From JASLQO01 sp002327525 (GTDB taxonomy: Bacteria; Pseudomonadota; Gammaproteobacteria; Pseudomonadales; Azotimanducaceae): a stretch of DNA of 64,000 nt. The DNA lies in contig JASLQO010000032.1 of the NCBI GenBank assembly GCA_030744435.1, forward strand, positions 186,001-250,000, written 5' to 3'. Below the pieces are notes generated by a model, which saw only the letters and a list, made by a program, of their open reading frames with translations, ran no database searches and was not told the origin of the DNA. The position numbers and the translations under genes are program-made. This document shows, piece after piece, positions 52,588 to 63,550 of the stretch (position 1 is its first letter; each line of letters begins with the position of its first letter).

Positions 52588-53517
52588 GTGATGGAGGCTG
52601 ACAGGACAGATCCGATATTGTTCGTGGGCGCACCGCGCAGTGGTACCACCATCGTATTCGAACAGTTCGCCCTGCATCCCGACCTGGCCTGGGTGTTGAA
52701 CTACGCTCGCAACGCGCCCCGGCTTCCTTCCATCAACCTGTTGCGCCGGCTGGTCGACAACCGGTGGATTAACCTGCGCGGTGCCAAAAACCAGTTTGGC
52801 GATCTCGGCCTATGGAATAAATATCTGCCGCGCCCCGATGAATCCTACGAACTCTGGACCGCGCACTCCAACGCGCAGTTCGCTCGCGGATATCTTCTCG
52901 GCCAACGGGCCACGGAAAGGGAACGTCGACAATTGCGCAAGGTCATTGAGGCAACGCGCAAGTACCAGGGACATCCACGAATCACCGCCAAGCTGACCGG
53001 ACCGGGCCGTGTGCGCTATCTATCGAGTGTGTGGCCTGAAACCTACATCGTGAACATCATCCGTGATGGCCTGGACGTGGTGAAGTCACTGCTGAATGTC
53101 GCCTTCTGGAAGAGCCAGGGAGGTCTCGAGCAACCCTGGTGGTCCGGTGGTCTGACCGACAGCGACCTCGAGCGCTGGGAAACGTGGGGGCGCGATCCAG
53201 GTGTTCTGGCCGCCCTGCAGTGGCGCAAGATCGTCGAAACCACGCGCGAGGAGGCATCGGCACTCGCACCCGATCACTACATCGAGTTGCGTTACGAGAC
53301 TTTTGCGGCGGATCCGGCTGAGACCATCTCCGAGGTGTACCGCAAGGTGGGGCTCGATCCCGCACGCGACCCCGACATCCATCTCGCACCCCGTAACCAA
53401 AGTTACGGCGACGACTGGGATGACGAATACCGGCAGAAACTGATCACCTGCATGCAGCCGACTTACACGGAACTGGGATACGACCAGCTTCGATCGACTC
53501 ACGCGACTCACATCTGA
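52588..53517 (+). CDS. Sulfotransferase family protein
   Basis: Predicted PAPS-dependent sulfotransferase that would transfer sulfate to a hydroxyl or amine of an unknown acceptor, possibly a polysaccharide or lipid. The 309 residues contain the 5'-phosphosulfate loop FVGAPRSGTTIVFEQ (about 12-26), the 3'-phosphate motif NIIRDGLDVVKSLL, a Trp-rich middle, and a C-terminal LRYETFAADPAETISEVYRK, all typical of bacterial sulfotransferases. GTG 52588 precedes ATG 52591, so either can start it. No other sulfation genes (cysDNC) are adjacent. Confidence 0.88.
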   Translation: MMEADRTDPILFVGAPRSGTTIVFEQFALHPDLAWVLNYARNAPRLPSINLLRRLVDNRWINLRGAKNQFGDLGLWNKYLPRPDESYELWTAHSNAQFARGYLLGQRATERERRQLRKVIEATRKYQGHPRITAKLTGPGRVRYLSSVWPETYIVNIIRDGLDVVKSLLNVAFWKSQGGLEQPWWSGGLTDSDLERWETWGRDPGVLAALQWRKIVETTREEASALAPDHYIELRYETFAADPAETISEVYRKVGLDPARDPDIHLAPRNQSYGDDWDDEYRQKLITCMQPTYTELGYDQLRSTHATHI

Positions 53518-53532
53518 CATATCAGCAGAAAT

Positions 53533-53558
53533 ACCACCGGCTTGAGCGTGCCGGTGGT
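53533..53558. repeat. Hairpin after sulfotransferase gene
   Basis: Arms ACCACCGGC (53533-53541) and GCCGGTGGT (53550-53558) with an eight-base loop, 16 bp after the sulfotransferase stop. No T run follows, so it is only a weak terminator candidate. Confidence 0.45.
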
Positions 53559-53629
53559 CGAGCAACCGCAACACGGCCACTGACACCTGTACACCGTATA
53601 ATGCGCGCACCCCAATCTGGAACGGGCCT

Positions 53630-54022
53630 GTGAAATTCACCCTCGCCGTACACGGTGCGCCCCACAACTCCCAGGCGGCGCTCAGCGCATATCGCTTTGC
53701 GCGGGCGGTGCTCAGACGTGGCCACCAGCTGCAGCGAGTGTTCTTCTATCACGACGGAGTGCAGACCGCCTCCACGCTTGCCGTTCCACCCCAGGAGGAA
53801 ACCGACGTCGGCGCGCTATGGGTCGGCTTACACGAGGAGACCGGCACAGAACTCGATATCTGCATCGCCGCTTCGCTGAAACGCGGTATGCTCGATGAAA
53901 CCGAGCGCGACCGCTATGAGCGCAACGCCGCCAACGTGCATCCCGCATTTCAGATCGCCGGTCTGGGCGTGCTTATCGAGGCCGCAATCGAGTGCGACCG
54001 GCTGGTCACGTTCAGGGCCTGA
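53630..54022 (+). CDS. tusD: Sulfurtransferase TusD (DsrE-like)
   Basis: First subunit of the TusBCD relay that passes sulfur from TusA to TusE for 2-thiouridine in tRNA. The 130 residues (GTG start) fold as DsrE: KFTLAVHGAP, QAALSAYRFARAVLRRGHQL, FFYHDGVQTA and ALWVGL. The persulfide-forming Cys is at 78, in ELDICIAASLKRGML, the same position as in E. coli TusD. The stop overlaps the tusC start (TGATG). The order D-C-B-E is conserved in gammaproteobacteria. Confidence 0.93.
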   Translation: MKFTLAVHGAPHNSQAALSAYRFARAVLRRGHQLQRVFFYHDGVQTASTLAVPPQEETDVGALWVGLHEETGTELDICIAASLKRGMLDETERDRYERNAANVHPAFQIAGLGVLIEAAIECDRLVTFRA

Positions 54023-54372
54023 TGAACGTTCTCTTCCTCATCACCGATTCGCCCTACCGCACGCAGCGTGTGGTGGAGACTCTCGAAGCGGCTCTGGTCG
54101 CCGCTGTCTTCGACCAGCAGGTGTCAGTGCTGCTGAAAGGTGACGCCGTCTGGTCTGCGTTACCGGATCAGGACGTCAGCGAACTCGATCGGCGCAGTGT
54201 CCTGAAGATTCTCACCGCACTGCCTGAATACGATGTCGAACACCTCTATGTGTGCGCGGAGAGTCTCGCTGAGCGCGGTCTCGAAGCCGATACTCTCGGC
54301 ACCCCTGTTGAAACGTTGACCGCCTCTGAGCAGCGCGCGCTTCTGGACCGAAGCGAGCGAGTAATCAGCTGA
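54022..54372 (+). CDS. tusC: Sulfurtransferase complex subunit TusC (DsrF-like)
   Basis: A structural DsrE-fold partner of TusD. It has 116 residues: MNVLFLITDSPYRTQRVVET, AALVAAVFDQQVSVLLKGDA, LKILTALPEYDVEHLYVC and GLEADTLGTPVETL. Its start overlaps tusD and its stop overlaps tusB. The in-frame ATG at 53992 would add 10 residues inside tusD and is less likely. Confidence 0.92.
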   Translation: MNVLFLITDSPYRTQRVVETLEAALVAAVFDQQVSVLLKGDAVWSALPDQDVSELDRRSVLKILTALPEYDVEHLYVCAESLAERGLEADTLGTPVETLTASEQRALLDRSERVIS

Positions 54373-54632
54373 TGGCATGCCTGCACATCGTCAATTGCGC
54401 CGAAGCCATGAAACGATGCGTTAGAATATGTGCAAGCGGCGACATCGTGGTGATGATCGAGGACGCAGCATACTGTACTGTCGGCGACGCCCTTCCCGAC
54501 GGTGTCATGGCATACGTACTCGATGCGGATGCGCGGGCCAGGGGTGTGCAGCACTTGCTTCGCTCCAGCCTATTGACCCATGACGACTTCGTGGATCTCA
54601 CTGTCGCCCACGAGACTATTGTCAGCTGGTAA
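54372..54632 (+). CDS. tusB: Sulfurtransferase complex subunit TusB (DsrH-like)
   Basis: The third subunit of the TusBCD heterohexamer, 86 residues. CLHIVNCAEAMKRCVRICAS, DIVVMIEDAAYCTV, VMAYVLDADARARGV and LTHDDFVDLTVAHETIVSW resemble the DsrH/TusB fold. Its start shares one base with the tusC stop; tusE follows 10 bp after its stop. Confidence 0.9.
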   Translation: MACLHIVNCAEAMKRCVRICASGDIVVMIEDAAYCTVGDALPDGVMAYVLDADARARGVQHLLRSSLLTHDDFVDLTVAHETIVSW

Positions 54633-54642
54633 GGCCAGGTCG

Positions 54643-54963
54643 ATGAACCACTCCCTCCCAGCCACCGACAAGGAGGGCTACCTCGTCCACCTCGACGACT
54701 GGTCTCCTGACGTCGCCGCGCGCCTCGCGCACATGCACGGTGTGGAACTCACGCCCGCCCACTGGGAGATCATCCAGCTCATGCGCGACTTTCATGCCCA
54801 CTTCGATCTCTCACCAGCGATGCGCCCAATGGTTAAGTGGGTGAAACAGCACCTGGGTGACCGCAAGGGCAACAGCATCTACCTGATGGGGCTGTTCCCG
54901 GGCAGCCCGGCGAAGCTGGCGGCACTGATTGCAGGTTTGCCCCGCCCCACCCACTGCCTCTGA
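54643..54963 (+). CDS. tusE: Sulfur carrier TusE
   Basis: TusE accepts sulfur from TusBCD and passes it to MnmA for tRNA 2-thiouridine. It has 106 residues from ATG 54643: GYLVHLDDWSPDVA, LTPAHWEIIQLMRDFH, SPAMRPMVKWVKQHLG, and the C-terminal LPRPTHCL with the catalytic Cys as the penultimate residue (105). The second cysteine of sulfur-oxidiser DsrC is Ala here (AKLAALIAG), so this is a TusE rather than a dissimilatory DsrC. It converges with cysG. Confidence 0.93.
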   Translation: MNHSLPATDKEGYLVHLDDWSPDVAARLAHMHGVELTPAHWEIIQLMRDFHAHFDLSPAMRPMVKWVKQHLGDRKGNSIYLMGLFPGSPAKLAALIAGLPRPTHCL

Positions 54964-54976
54964 GGGAAGCGAAGCG

Positions 54977-56353
54977 CTACTGCCCCACCGGGTTGGGTGA
55001 GGTCACCCGATAACGTACCACCTCGCCAATGATCACAATGGTCGGGCCCCGGATATCTTCCTCGGTTGCCCGCACCGCGAGCGTCGCCAGAGTCGCCTCG
55101 ACCTCACGCTGATCGGAGAGTGTGGCACGCTCGATGAGCAACGCAGGGGTCTCTGTGGACATGCCCGCGCCAATCAGACGCTCGGTGATTTCAGTCAGCC
55201 CGAGCAATCCCATGTAGATCACCAGTGTCTGGGTCGGATCGTTGAACTGATCCCAGTTCACATTGACCTCGTCATTCGCGCGATGCCCGGTCACCAGCCG
55301 CACGGACTGCGCCACTCCCCGGTAGGTCAGCGGAACCCCGGCATAACTCGCCGACCCGAGCGCCGCTGTGATTCCGGGAATAACGGTGCAGCCGATACCC
55401 TGTTCGGCCAGCGTCTCGATTTCTTCTCCACCGCGCCCGAATATGAACGGATCTCCACCCTTCAGGCGCACCACGTCGCGCCCGGAGTTCGCGTGGGTGA
55501 TCAGCGCCTCGTTGATGGCCTCCTGGCGGGTGCTCGTGAAGCGTCGTTTCTTCCCCACGTACACCAGTTCGGCATCGCGCCGCGCGTAGTCGAGAATCTC
55601 ACGGCTCACCAGGTTGTCGTAGAGCACCACGTCCGCGCGTCGCAGCGCCCGCAGCCCCTTCAGTGTCAGCAGTTCCGGATCTCCGGGTCCGGCCCCTATC
55701 AGCGTGACGCTACCCCGGGGGATGTCTGCCTCCAGCAGTTCTCTGAACGCCGCATCCGCCTGCGCCGTCCTGCCCGCCATAGCAAGCTCACCGACGTCGC
55801 TCTCTATAGCCCGCTGCCAAAATTTCTGCCGCGCATCCGGCGAGTGCAACCGTTCCTGAACGCGGCGTCTGTGTGCGTGCAGAAACTCCGCCAGTACACC
55901 GAGCCTTGCCGGTAAGCGCTCCTCTATCCAACCTCGCACAAAACGCGCGAGCGTCGGCGAACGCCCGCCCGTGGAAACCGCCACCAGCACCGGATCGCGG
56001 TCGATTATCGAAGGGAAAATCGCGCTGCTGAGGCTCGGATCATCCACGCTGTTGATCAGCACGCCAGCCGCGCCTGCTGCTGCGTGGGCTTCCGCATTGA
56101 CCCGCGCATCGTCGGTAGCTGCGACAACCAGTACCCGACCCGACACATCCGCCGGCTCGAAGCTGCGCCGGAGATGGTGCAGCGATCCCGCTTGCGCCAG
56201 TGCGCCGATTGCATCGCATATCTCGGGAGCGATCACCTCCACCGCCGCACCCGCGCGCAGCAGCAAACGAATTTTGCGCAACGCCACCTCACCGCCCCCG
56301 ACGACGAGACAGGATCCGCCCCGCAGGTCGATAAACAGTGGCAGATATTCCAC
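54977..56353 (-). CDS. cysG: Siroheme synthase (trifunctional)
   Basis: Converts uroporphyrinogen III to siroheme for sulfite and nitrite reductases. The 458 residues have an N-terminal precorrin-2 dehydrogenase/ferrochelatase (YLPLFIDLRGGSCLVVGGGE, about 2-150) and a C-terminal methyltransferase (SVTLIGAGPGDPELLTLKGL, about 200-440; VRLKGGDPFIFGRGGEE; GITAALGSASYAGVPLTYR). GTG 56353 is one base after the serS stop. The longer frame to 56398 would lie in serS. The sequence is in the usual ftsK-to-cysG order. Confidence 0.94.
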   Translation of the reverse strand: MEYLPLFIDLRGGSCLVVGGGEVALRKIRLLLRAGAAVEVIAPEICDAIGALAQAGSLHHLRRSFEPADVSGRVLVVAATDDARVNAEAHAAAGAAGVLINSVDDPSLSSAIFPSIIDRDPVLVAVSTGGRSPTLARFVRGWIEERLPARLGVLAEFLHAHRRRVQERLHSPDARQKFWQRAIESDVGELAMAGRTAQADAAFRELLEADIPRGSVTLIGAGPGDPELLTLKGLRALRRADVVLYDNLVSREILDYARRDAELVYVGKKRRFTSTRQEAINEALITHANSGRDVVRLKGGDPFIFGRGGEEIETLAEQGIGCTVIPGITAALGSASYAGVPLTYRGVAQSVRLVTGHRANDEVNVNWDQFNDPTQTLVIYMGLLGLTEITERLIGAGMSTETPALLIERATLSDQREVEATLATLAVRATEEDIRGPTIVIIGEVVRYRVTSPNPVGQ

Positions 56354-56354
56354 G

Positions 56355-57647
56355 TCAACCGCTCGCGGCTGGTTCCAGTTCAACGACGGTGTCCCCACCC
56401 ATGTAGGATGTCAGTGCATCCGGAATGTGCACCCGGTATTCACCGTCCTGATAATTCTCAAGCAGCGCCACGAGCGTGCGCCCCACCGCCAATCCCGATC
56501 CATTTAGTGTATGCACGAACTCCGGCTTTCCCGTTTCGGAATCGCGATAGCGCGCTTGCATTCGCCGCGCCTGAAAGTCCAGGAAATTGCTGCACGAGGA
56601 GATCTCACGGTAGGCGTTCTGACCAGGCAGCCACACTTCTAAATCAATGCTCTTCGCGGCTGAGAAGCCGAGATCCCCTCCACATAGTGTGACCGCCCGG
56701 TAGGGCAACTCGAGACGCTTCAGAATATTCTCCGCTGCCCCCGTCAGTTCCGTCAACGCATCCCACGACGTATCGGGATGTACCAGTTGCACCAATTCGA
56801 CCTTGTCGAACTGGTGTTGTCGAATCATGCCGCGCGTATCGCGCCCGTAGCTGCCCGCCTCGCTGCGGAAGCAGGGCGTGTGCGCGACATGTCGGATGGG
56901 GAGTTCGGCTGCGTCGATGATCCGCTCCCGGTAGAGATTGGTCACCGGAACTTCCGCCGTGGGGATCAGGTAGCTCTCGGTCTCCCCTTCTACACGAAAC
57001 TGATCTTCGGCAAACTTCGGCAGCTGGCCGGTCCCGTACAATGCGTCTGCGTTTACGATGTAGGGTACATACACCTCCGCGTAGCCGTGTTCGCGTGTGT
57101 GTATATCGAGCATGAACTGCGTGAGGCTGCGGTGCAGGCGCGCCACCTGACCGTGCATGACCACGTAACGCGAACCCGACAATCTGCTGGCGGTCTCGAA
57201 ATCGAGCGCTCCCGATGCCGTGAGGTCGACATGATCCAGCGGCTCGAAGTTGAATTCCGGCAGATTGCCCCAGCGATGCATCTCCACGTTGTCCTCCTCA
57301 TCCGTGCCCGCTGGAACACTGGCATCCGGGAGGTTCGGAATCGCCCAGGTGAAGGCGCTGAGCTCTTCGTGCAACGCATCGAGGCGTGCCTTGGCCTGCT
57401 CCAGACGCTCGCCAAGATCTCCCATCTCGGCGATCAGGAGTTTTATGTCCTCGCCTCTGGCCTTGGCCTGGCCGATTGATTTGGACTTGGTGTTGCGCTC
57501 GTTCTGCAGCGCTTCCGTGTCGCCTTGTAATACACGGCGATCCACCTCGAGTTTTCTGAAGCGCGCCACATCGAGCTCGAAGCCTTTCACTTTGAGCCTC
57601 TGCGCAATCGCGTCCGGATCCTGCCTCAGGATCTTCGCATCAAGCAC
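56355..57647 (-). CDS. serS: Seryl-tRNA synthetase
   Basis: Charges tRNA-Ser. The 430 residues have the N-terminal coiled-coil arm (about 30-105) and the class II core: motif 2 in CFRSEAGSYGRDTRGMIRQH and motif 3 in SGLAVGRTLVALLENYQ, with HQFDKVELVQLV between. It lies between crcB (30 bp upstream) and cysG (one-base gap). It acts with the tRNA-Ser encoded at 51.2 kb among other isoacceptors. Confidence 0.97.
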   Translation of the reverse strand: MLDAKILRQDPDAIAQRLKVKGFELDVARFRKLEVDRRVLQGDTEALQNERNTKSKSIGQAKARGEDIKLLIAEMGDLGERLEQAKARLDALHEELSAFTWAIPNLPDASVPAGTDEEDNVEMHRWGNLPEFNFEPLDHVDLTASGALDFETASRLSGSRYVVMHGQVARLHRSLTQFMLDIHTREHGYAEVYVPYIVNADALYGTGQLPKFAEDQFRVEGETESYLIPTAEVPVTNLYRERIIDAAELPIRHVAHTPCFRSEAGSYGRDTRGMIRQHQFDKVELVQLVHPDTSWDALTELTGAAENILKRLELPYRAVTLCGGDLGFSAAKSIDLEVWLPGQNAYREISSCSNFLDFQARRMQARYRDSETGKPEFVHTLNGSGLAVGRTLVALLENYQDGEYRVHIPDALTSYMGGDTVVELEPAASG

Positions 57648-57677
57648 TGTATCGTTCCTGTTTGTCTGTAAATCGGA

Positions 57678-58046
57678 TCATCCGAACGTCTTCTGGCCGA
57701 GCCACGCTGCGATCACGCACAACACCACGCTGGCAAGCACATAGACGGCGGCCGTTATCGGGCGTCCGCCCTCGACGAGAGCCACCGTTTCCAGTGAGAA
57801 CGCCGAGAATGTGGTGAAGCCACCGAGCACGCCCACAACAAGGAACAGCCTGCCCCAGGCCTGAAACCAGCTCTCATTGAACCACGCACCCCAACAAACC
57901 CCGATCAGAAAAGAGCCGGCGATGTTAATGCCTAAGGTGGCCCAGGGAAACCGTCCAGCGGACACGAGCAGCACAGACAACGCGTAGCGACAAATCGCAC
58001 CAATCGCTCCACCGAACGCCACCCACATGAAAGCCGGTATGGTCAC
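57678..58046 (-). CDS. crcB: Fluoride channel CrcB/Fluc
   Basis: A four-helix dual-topology fluoride channel. The 122 residues have FGGAIGAICRYALSVLL, FPWATLGINIAGSFLIGVCWG (with the conserved Asn) and GVLGGFTTFSAFSLETV, all typical. No fluoride riboswitch is seen, because the gene lies inside the operon with a 4-bp overlap with rarA. It sits between rarA and serS in the conserved order. Confidence 0.95.
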   Translation of the reverse strand: MTIPAFMWVAFGGAIGAICRYALSVLLVSAGRFPWATLGINIAGSFLIGVCWGAWFNESWFQAWGRLFLVVGVLGGFTTFSAFSLETVALVEGGRPITAAVYVLASVVLCVIAAWLGQKTFG

Positions 58047-59341
58047 TTACCGCGCACCCTGCCTGCATCGGCCACTCGCAGCCGTGCGAGCCGGGCCTTG
58101 ATCTTCGCTTCGAGCCCCCGCTGCGCAGGACGGTAGTATTCGGGCTCATCACCGCCCATGCCTAATGGAAAGTAGTTCTCCCCCGCGGCGTATGCATCCG
58201 CCTCGTCGTGCGCGTAGCGGTAGTCCTCGCCGTATCCCATCTCTTTCATCAACCGGGTCGGGGCGTTGCGCAGATGCATGGGCACCTCATACGACGGTGT
58301 CGATCGCACATGTTCCATGGCGGCTCCGTACGCCACGTAGACGGCGTTGCTCTTGGGTACGCTTGCCAGATAGAGCACGGCCTGCGCGAGCGCCAGCTCG
58401 CCCTCCGGACTGCCCAGGCGGTCGAAGGCGTCCCAGGCCGCTAGGGTCATCTGCAGAGCGCGCGGGTCCGCGTTACCAACGTCTTCGCTAGCCATCCGAA
58501 CCAGGCGCCGCGCGATGTATCGCGGGTCGCATCCGCCGTCCAACATCCGGCAAAACCAGTAGAGGGCTGCATCCGTGGAACTTCCCCGTACCGCTTTGTG
58601 CAGCGCCGAAATCTGCTCGTAGAAGACATCGCCCTCCTTGTCGAAGCGGCGCCAGCGGGTACCAGCCGCCTCTACTACCTGTTGCTGGGTGATAGTTCCG
58701 TCTGTGAGTTGCACAACCACATCAAGCAAATTGAGCAACCGACGTGCGTCACCGTCGGCAAGCCCGATGAGCGCGGCACGCGCCTCGTCATCGATGCTCA
58801 ACCCCAGCACTCGCGCACCTCGCTCCACCACTTTTGAAAGCGCTTCCTCATCCAGGGCGCGCAAAACATAGACACGCGCCCGGGACAGCAGTGCGGCATT
58901 CACCTCGAAGGACGGGTTCTCGGTGGTCGCACCTATGAATGTGACGGTTCCCTTCTCCACATGGGGCAGAAACGCATCCTGCTGGACCTTGTTGAAGCGG
59001 TGTACCTCATCGACGAAAAGTACCGTCCCTTCGCCGAGATTACGGTTGGCCCTGGCTACCTCTACGGCCTCGCGGACATCCTTCACTCCGGCGAGCACCG
59101 CGCTCAGGCTCAGCAGCCGCATACCACTGTGATTCGCAAGCAGGCGAGCCAGTGTGGTCTTACCCGAACCAGGCGGTCCCCAGAGAATCATCGAGTGGAT
59201 GCGTCCCTTGTCCACGAGGCTCGCGAGTGGTTTACCCTCGTCCAGAAGATGCCGCTGGCCTACGAAGTCATCGATACGCTCCGGTCTCAGGCGGTCGGCC
59301 AGCGGGCGGTCGGCATCAGGCGAATCATCCTTCGATAACAT
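58043..59341 (-). CDS. rarA: Replication-associated recombination protein A
   Basis: An AAA+ ATPase that acts at stalled forks. It has 432 residues from ATG 59341; the in-frame start at 59368 would add nine residues. Walker A is GPPGSGKTT (55-63), Walker B is VLFVDEVHRF, IGATTENPSFEVNAALLSR is the sensor region, and the C-terminal tetramerisation part has SDPDA-like STDAALYWFCRMLDGG. It overlaps lolA by 17 bp at the start and crcB by 4 bp at the end. Confidence 0.95.
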   Translation of the reverse strand: MLSKDDSPDADRPLADRLRPERIDDFVGQRHLLDEGKPLASLVDKGRIHSMILWGPPGSGKTTLARLLANHSGMRLLSLSAVLAGVKDVREAVEVARANRNLGEGTVLFVDEVHRFNKVQQDAFLPHVEKGTVTFIGATTENPSFEVNAALLSRARVYVLRALDEEALSKVVERGARVLGLSIDDEARAALIGLADGDARRLLNLLDVVVQLTDGTITQQQVVEAAGTRWRRFDKEGDVFYEQISALHKAVRGSSTDAALYWFCRMLDGGCDPRYIARRLVRMASEDVGNADPRALQMTLAAWDAFDRLGSPEGELALAQAVLYLASVPKSNAVYVAYGAAMEHVRSTPSYEVPMHLRNAPTRLMKEMGYGEDYRYAHDEADAYAAGENYFPLGMGGDEPEYYRPAQRGLEAKIKARLARLRVADAGRVRGK

Positions 59342-59889
59342 CGGTCCCGGGCGGCACATCAAGCACAAAATCGGTGGATTGTAGCACCGCGCCGGTCTGT
59401 ACCCGGTTAAAGCGTATGAAAGTCACCTGGCCGAGGTGATCACGTATTGTCAGCGCCGAGAGTATTCCGTCCTCGAAGCCCAGCGTTACCTCGGCAAACA
59501 ACGCATCCGTCGCTTTCGGGCGCAGTATGTAGCTTCCGTCCTCTTCGGCGATGTCGTAGTTCTCGGCAAGCACCACGTCGTGTCTCGTCAGCACAGCCAG
59601 CGGCGTGTGGTCAAGTGCCGCGTCCAAGGTACGCACCATCAGCTGCTCAAGGTCGGGGTCGTAGATCTTCAACGTCTCACCGTCCGCGACCAGCATCTGC
59701 GGATAGGGCGTATCAATCTCCCAGCGAAACAGGGGTCGCTTCAGCAACATGCGCCCGGTGGAACGCTCAAGCACTTCATTGCGCCCACCGCGAATCTCCT
59801 GTTCGAAACCTGCGACCAGATTGTCGTGGTTTGCCAGTAGATCCGACAGCGCTGCGCGTGAATCTCCCCACGCTGTCGTCCAGCACAGG

Positions 59890-59918
<29 letters not shown>
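59325..59918 (-). CDS. lolA: Outer-membrane lipoprotein carrier LolA
   Basis: A periplasmic chaperone that carries lipoproteins from LolCDE to LolB. The 197 residues (GTG start) begin with a signal peptide, MKYWFLIAISLCWTTAWG. LSDLLANHDNLVAGFEQEIR, MLLKRPLFRWEIDTPYPQML, DGETLKIYDPDLEQLMVRTL and the strand-rich C terminus match LolA. It overlaps the ftsK 3' end by 29 bp and is followed by rarA. Confidence 0.92.
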
Positions 59919-62133
<2,215 letters not shown>

Positions 62134-62434
62134 GGTGTCTCCTTGTTCAGTTAAGCCCGCTCCGCTGGATCTCCGTGGATGAGGCTTCGTGTCTGTATTC
62201 CGACGTGATTTCCATACGCACCATGGTTGCCGGTTCTCGCATACCTGTCAGGGCAGCCCCACATCCACGGCGTACAGACGTCCTGTTTTCGGAGTCTAGC
62301 CCATTCATTTCATAATAGAAAAGCCTTTTATTTCAGCTCGTTATCAGCTTTAGCTCGAAAGCGAAACCTGTCGAGCCCGGAACGAATGTTATTATCGCCC
62401 ACTGAAACTGAACGATTGCCACACTGGACGTTCG
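62134..62434. other. Divergent promoter region
   Basis: About 300 bp between ftsK (-) and the PA4642-family gene (+). Apart from the ftsK ribosome-binding site (AAGGAG, minus strand, at 62144-62139), I recognised no specific element. In Pseudomonas trxB lies in this part of the order; it is absent here. Confidence 0.5.
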
Positions 62435-62728
62435 ATGCGGCCCGACAAAAAAATAGTAATCGACGAGGAGTGGGGTGAAAACTGCATCCTCCGCTTTCTC
62501 GACAAACAACCCATGGGAGACGATGTAAACGTGGATTTCAGCGCCCTGCTGCACGCCTATCGAAGCATGCGGGAAGCGGACTTTGCCCGTTTCATAGAGG
62601 CATTCACTACCGCCGGGCGTGATCTGAGCGCACCGGGGCCCGAAGGCGTGAGCCTGCTGCAATTTATTGCAGAACATGAGCGTTCCGCACAATTCCGGAA
62701 AATTCTCCGTGACGCGGGCGCCAGCTAA
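62435..62728 (+). CDS. PA4642-family protein
   Basis: A 97-residue conserved protein of unknown function, like P. aeruginosa PA4642. Matching parts are VIDEEWGENCILRFLDKQP, DFSALLHAYRSMREADFARF and FTTAGRDLSAPGPEGVSLLQ, ending HERSAQFRKILRDAGA. Mostly helical, soluble and acidic, with no signal peptide. It lies upstream of aat on the same strand, 78 bp away, in the position where trxB is found in Pseudomonas. Confidence 0.8.
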   Translation: MRPDKKIVIDEEWGENCILRFLDKQPMGDDVNVDFSALLHAYRSMREADFARFIEAFTTAGRDLSAPGPEGVSLLQFIAEHERSAQFRKILRDAGAS

Positions 62729-62806
62729 ACACCATGCAGAATGGGTGCAGCCGGTCTCTGGCCGACAGCCCGCCCCTCTCTCCAGCATGTCACGCACCCT
62801 GATTTG

Positions 62807-63550
62807 ATGGCGAGCACGGCGCTTTACGGCTCAACGCCATTTCCGGACCCGTCACGGGCCGATGATGACGGACTACTGGCCGTAGGGGGAGATCTGTCTT
62901 ATGAGCGGCTACTCGATGCATACGCGCACGGCATATTCCCGTGGTACTCAAGTCCACCCATTCTGTGGTGGAGTCCCAATCCTCGTGCGGTTCTGCGGCC
63001 GGGTGACGTGAGAATTCCGCGCTCTCTGGCCAAACGCCTACGTAACGGCGGCTTCATGGTCACCTTCGACCGGGCATTTGCTGAGGTGATCCGCCAATGC
63101 GCCGCACCGCGCAACGATGACAGCGGCACCTGGATCACGACAGGAATGCAGCGGGCATACATGGAACTGCACCACCAGGGATTCGCTCACTGCGTGGAAG
63201 TATGGCGTGAGGGCGAACTTGTTGGAGGGCTATATGGAGTCTCGCTCGGGCGCATGTTCTTCGGCGAGTCCATGTTCTCCCGCGAGCGCGATGCCTCGAA
63301 AATCGCCTTTGTCCAACTGTGTCGGCAACTTGAAGCCTGGGAATTCAACCTGATAGATTGTCAATTAACCAACGATCATCTGGTACGCCTCGGCGCCTGG
63401 GAGATGCCGCGGAACCGCTTCCTGGAGGAACTAGCCGCCAATCGCCGGCTTCCCTCCCGGGTGGGATCGTGGGATAGCCATGAAGGCACCTGTGACGACC
63501 AAGGGACAACGTGCGGGAGAGTAGTCGATGCACAACGAGATTGGGGATAA
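62807..63550 (+). CDS. aat: Leucyl/phenylalanyl-tRNA--protein transferase
   Basis: Adds Leu or Phe to N-terminal basic residues for N-end-rule degradation. It has 247 residues from ATG 62807; the in-frame ATG at 62741 would add 22 residues. DDGLLAVGGDLSYERLLDAY, HGIFPWYSSPPILWWSPNPR and VGGLYGVSLGRMFFGESMFS are family signatures, followed by a GNAT-like part with FNLIDCQLTNDHLVRLGA. Its 3' end overlaps bpt by 23 bp. Order aat-bpt is conserved. Confidence 0.95.
   Translation: MASTALYGSTPFPDPSRADDDGLLAVGGDLSYERLLDAYAHGIFPWYSSPPILWWSPNPRAVLRPGDVRIPRSLAKRLRNGGFMVTFDRAFAEVIRQCAAPRNDDSGTWITTGMQRAYMELHHQGFAHCVEVWREGELVGGLYGVSLGRMFFGESMFSRERDASKIAFVQLCRQLEAWEFNLIDCQLTNDHLVRLGAWEMPRNRFLEELAANRRLPSRVGSWDSHEGTCDDQGTTCGRVVDAQRDWG

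Noticed and set aside
57640..58060. Fluoride riboswitch before crcB
   Set aside because: crcB overlaps rarA by 4 bp inside an operon, leaving no leader for a riboswitch.
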